Below, in pieces: positions 5,655 to 6,994 of a stretch of 6,994 nt of DNA (its first letter is position 1; each line of letters begins with the position of its first letter). Location of the stretch: positions 1 to 6,994 of the forward strand of contig JALQUD010000050.1 of NCBI GenBank assembly GCA_023268595.1, in the 5' to 3' direction. The notes under the pieces were generated by a model. That model ran no database searches. It was not told the DNA's origin and saw only the letters and a list, made by a program, of their open reading frames with translations. A program made the translations under genes and the position numbers. The stretch is from Candidatus Saccharimonadia bacterium (GTDB lineage Bacteria > Patescibacteriota > Saccharimonadia > Saccharimonadales > UBA4665).

Positions 5655-6371
5655 ATGAACGGCTATGTGCTCATTGATAAGCCCAAGGGTTGGACCAGTT
5701 TCGATGTGGTCAATTACATCCGGCGCATGGTTCAGCAGAACGGCCTGGATATAGCCGAGCTCAAGCCCGGTGAAAACCGCAAGAAGCGCTTTCCAGCCGG
5801 ACATACCGGCACCTTGGATCCGTCGGCGACCGGCCTGATGGTCGTGTTGCTTGGCAAGTACACCAAGCGGGCCATGGAGCTGACCAAGCTCGACAAAACC
5901 TATGACGTGACGATGACGCTCGGTAAGGCCAGCACGACTGGAGACCAGGAAGGTGATATCACCGAGGTTTCTGAACTGGTTCCGACGGCCGAGGCGCTGC
6001 AAGCGGCCCTGGTGAAGTTCACCGGTGACATCATGCAGGTGCCGCCGGCCTTTTCGGCCATGAAGGTCAACGGTCAGCGGGCGTATAAGCTGGCCCGGGC
6101 AGGCAAGGAGGTCGTGTTGGAGGCCCGGCCGGCGCGTATCAATGCCAACGTCTTGCAGTCTTATGAATATCCTATCGTGAACTTCTCGGCCGATGTGTCC
6201 AGCGGCACGTACATACGTTCCTTAGTGGAAGACATAGGTAGGGAATTGGGTACCGGGGCGTATATGTCGGATCTGCGCCGCACCAAGGTCGGTGCTTTCA
6301 GCATCGGCGACGCCGTCGACGTGCAGTATATGACGCCGTCGGAATTGCAGCGGCGGCTTAAGCGGCTGTAA
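5655..6371 (+). CDS. truB: tRNA pseudouridine(55) synthase TruB, short form without PUA domain
   Basis: Converts U55 in the T-loop of tRNAs to pseudouridine in the cytoplasm. From the ATG at 5655 the protein has 238 residues; an in-frame ATG at 5646 would add only MTA. The family signatures are present: N-terminal GYVLIDKPKGWTS (3-15), the catalytic motif GHTGTLDPSATG (49-60) with the nucleophile Asp55, KTY (81-83), PPAFSAMKVNGQRAY (130-144), and SGTYIRSLVEDIG (183-195) with the conserved Arg188, then LRRTKVGAFS. E. coli TruB is about 314 residues. Here the chain ends soon after the catalytic core (TPSELQRRLKRL), so the C-terminal PUA RNA-binding domain is missing. About 15 extra residues (29-47, Lys/Arg/Glu-rich) sit between the first helix and the catalytic loop. 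The 5655 start is preferred because family alignment begins there and it matches a leaderless start from the promoter at 5639-5647. Its 3' end overlaps the opposing gene by 14 bases. Confidence 0.96.
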   Translation: MNGYVLIDKPKGWTSFDVVNYIRRMVQQNGLDIAELKPGENRKKRFPAGHTGTLDPSATGLMVVLLGKYTKRAMELTKLDKTYDVTMTLGKASTTGDQEGDITEVSELVPTAEALQAALVKFTGDIMQVPPAFSAMKVNGQRAYKLARAGKEVVLEARPARINANVLQSYEYPIVNFSADVSSGTYIRSLVEDIGRELGTGAYMSDLRRTKVGAFSIGDAVDVQYMTPSELQRRLKRL

Positions 6372-6375
6372 GCCG
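6354..6375. repeat. Inverted repeat carrying the stop codons of both convergent genes
   Basis: CGGCTTA (6354-6360) and TAAGCCG (6369-6375) are a perfect 7-bp inverted repeat around an 8-base loop. The right arm begins with the truB stop TAA. The left arm ends with TTA, the stop of the minus-strand gene. No T-run follows in either direction, so it is at best a weak RNA hairpin, not a standard terminator. Confidence 0.55.
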
Positions 6376-6994
6376 TTCGATATTGTGGGCCTGATAGCCA
6401 TTCCGACGGTATGGTCTGACTATATTGGTAAGCGGCGGCATGACGGCATCGTCTTGGCCGTAGGCCTCACGCAGCCGCCGGACCATGTCGCCGATAGGCA
6501 CTTCGAACCTATCGTCGGTCGAACTGTGGATGCCGGTTACGTACGGCTCGCCCGAAGCTGTCGGTCGGCTTTCGTAAACGGCTGTGACGGGCAGGTTTGT
6601 TCCCGTGGAGTAGCTGTTGGTCGTGAGGCCGGTGGATGTCAACTCGCGGCTGCCGGTGATGAGCTGGATCTCGACCCGGGGAAGCTCTTCGTATGGCCAG
6701 CGGTCCTCTATCTGTTGGCCGTAGGCGGCAGAAAGCTGGCGACCAGTACCGATCCAGTCATCAACCAGAGCTATTTTATAGTCGTTCGGTAACGGAGCTG
6801 GTTTCTGATGGTTGCCGCCGAACTGTTTCAGTATTTCATCGACCGGCCGCAACTGACTTTTGTAATGCTGGAGCTCCTCGTCGCTGAAGTGACCGAGGGT
6901 GCGGTCCAGTATGTATTGGCTGCTCTTCTGATCCTCGAACCAAGTGTAGATAACGCGTGATGGGTCTTTGTCGAGGTAGGCTTTCCAATTGCCT
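6358..6994 (-). CDS. Phosphoribosyltransferase-like protein of unknown role, 5'-truncated by the window edge
   Basis: The minus-strand frame is open from the right window edge to the TAA at 6360-6358, giving 211 visible residues. A TTG at 6852-6850 could be a start. The upstream 47 codons also read like protein (for example YTWFEDQKSSQYILD), so the real start is probably outside the window. The key motif is KIALVDDWIGTGRQL (visible residues 73-87). It matches the PRPP-binding loop of type I phosphoribosyltransferases: hydrophobic strand, Asp-Asp, then a small Gly/Thr loop. After it comes a second strand-like segment, VEIQLITGSRE, that fits the next Rossmann-like strand. The remainder, with a charged helix (GDMVRRLREAYG) and a basic end (RPYRRNGYQAH), is not recognised. 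Substrate and pathway cannot be assigned. The gene converges on truB and overlaps it by 14 bases. The frame is likely real; the family is moderately supported by a single motif. Confidence 0.6.
   Translation of the reverse strand, partial: GNWKAYLDKDPSRVIYTWFEDQKSSQYILDRTLGHFSDEELQHYKSQLRPVDEILKQFGGNHQKPAPLPNDYKIALVDDWIGTGRQLSAAYGQQIEDRWPYEELPRVEIQLITGSRELTSTGLTTNSYSTGTNLPVTAVYESRPTASGEPYVTGIHSSTDDRFEVPIGDMVRRLREAYGQDDAVMPPLTNIVRPYRRNGYQAHNIERLTAA

Overview
This is a compact bacterial window of roughly 55-60% G+C (estimated by eye). It uses the standard code, with TAA, TAG and TGA all acting as stops. It carries six protein genes: four housekeeping genes (mutM, holA, rpsT, truB), an exported glycoside-hydrolase-like protein, a large protein with an apparently dead DHH domain, and part of a phosphoribosyltransferase-like gene. 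No tRNA, rRNA, CRISPR array, insertion sequence or phage gene was seen. The short TruB without a PUA domain, the tight gene packing and several lineage-specific proteins suggest a reduced genome, possibly Patescibacteria/CPR such as Saccharibacteria. That assignment is an inference from gene style, not from a marker phylogeny, and a Gram-positive lineage is not excluded.

Layout. Bases 2-535 hold the 3' two thirds of mutM (base-excision repair). A 56-base gap with an extended -10 promoter leads to a GTG-started, membrane-anchored or secreted GH18-like protein (592-1698). This overlaps holA, the clamp-loader delta subunit (1695-2627), by 4 bases (ATGA). A 13-bp stem terminator (2668-2697) sits between holA and the convergent rpsT gene for ribosomal protein S20 (3136-2729, minus strand). 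S20 carries an unusual 50-residue Lys/Ala/Pro tail.

rpsT has a well-formed promoter at 3226-3198 in a divergent intergenic region of about 280 bases (3137-3417). The rightward gene (3418-5616) encodes 732 residues. Its N-terminal 240 residues have the layout of a DHH-family (NrnA-like) phosphoesterase with every expected metal-binding motif replaced, and about 480 low-complexity, probably disordered residues follow. Next is truB (5655-6371), with an extended -10 promoter so close to its ATG that the transcript is predicted to be leaderless. Last, a minus-strand gene that enters from the right edge (6994-6358) carries a PRPP-binding-loop-like motif. It overlaps truB tail to tail by 14 bases, inside a small inverted repeat that holds both stop codons.

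How the genes relate. holA next to rpsT, and a DHH protein just upstream of truB, are both familiar bacterial neighbourhoods (replication/ribosome, and the rbfA-nrnA-truB translation cluster). The window therefore looks like ordinary core chromosome in which some members have diverged strongly. The most unusual item is the DHH-like pseudoenzyme with its long tail. It occupies the place where an active nanoRNase/pAp-phosphatase is normally found.
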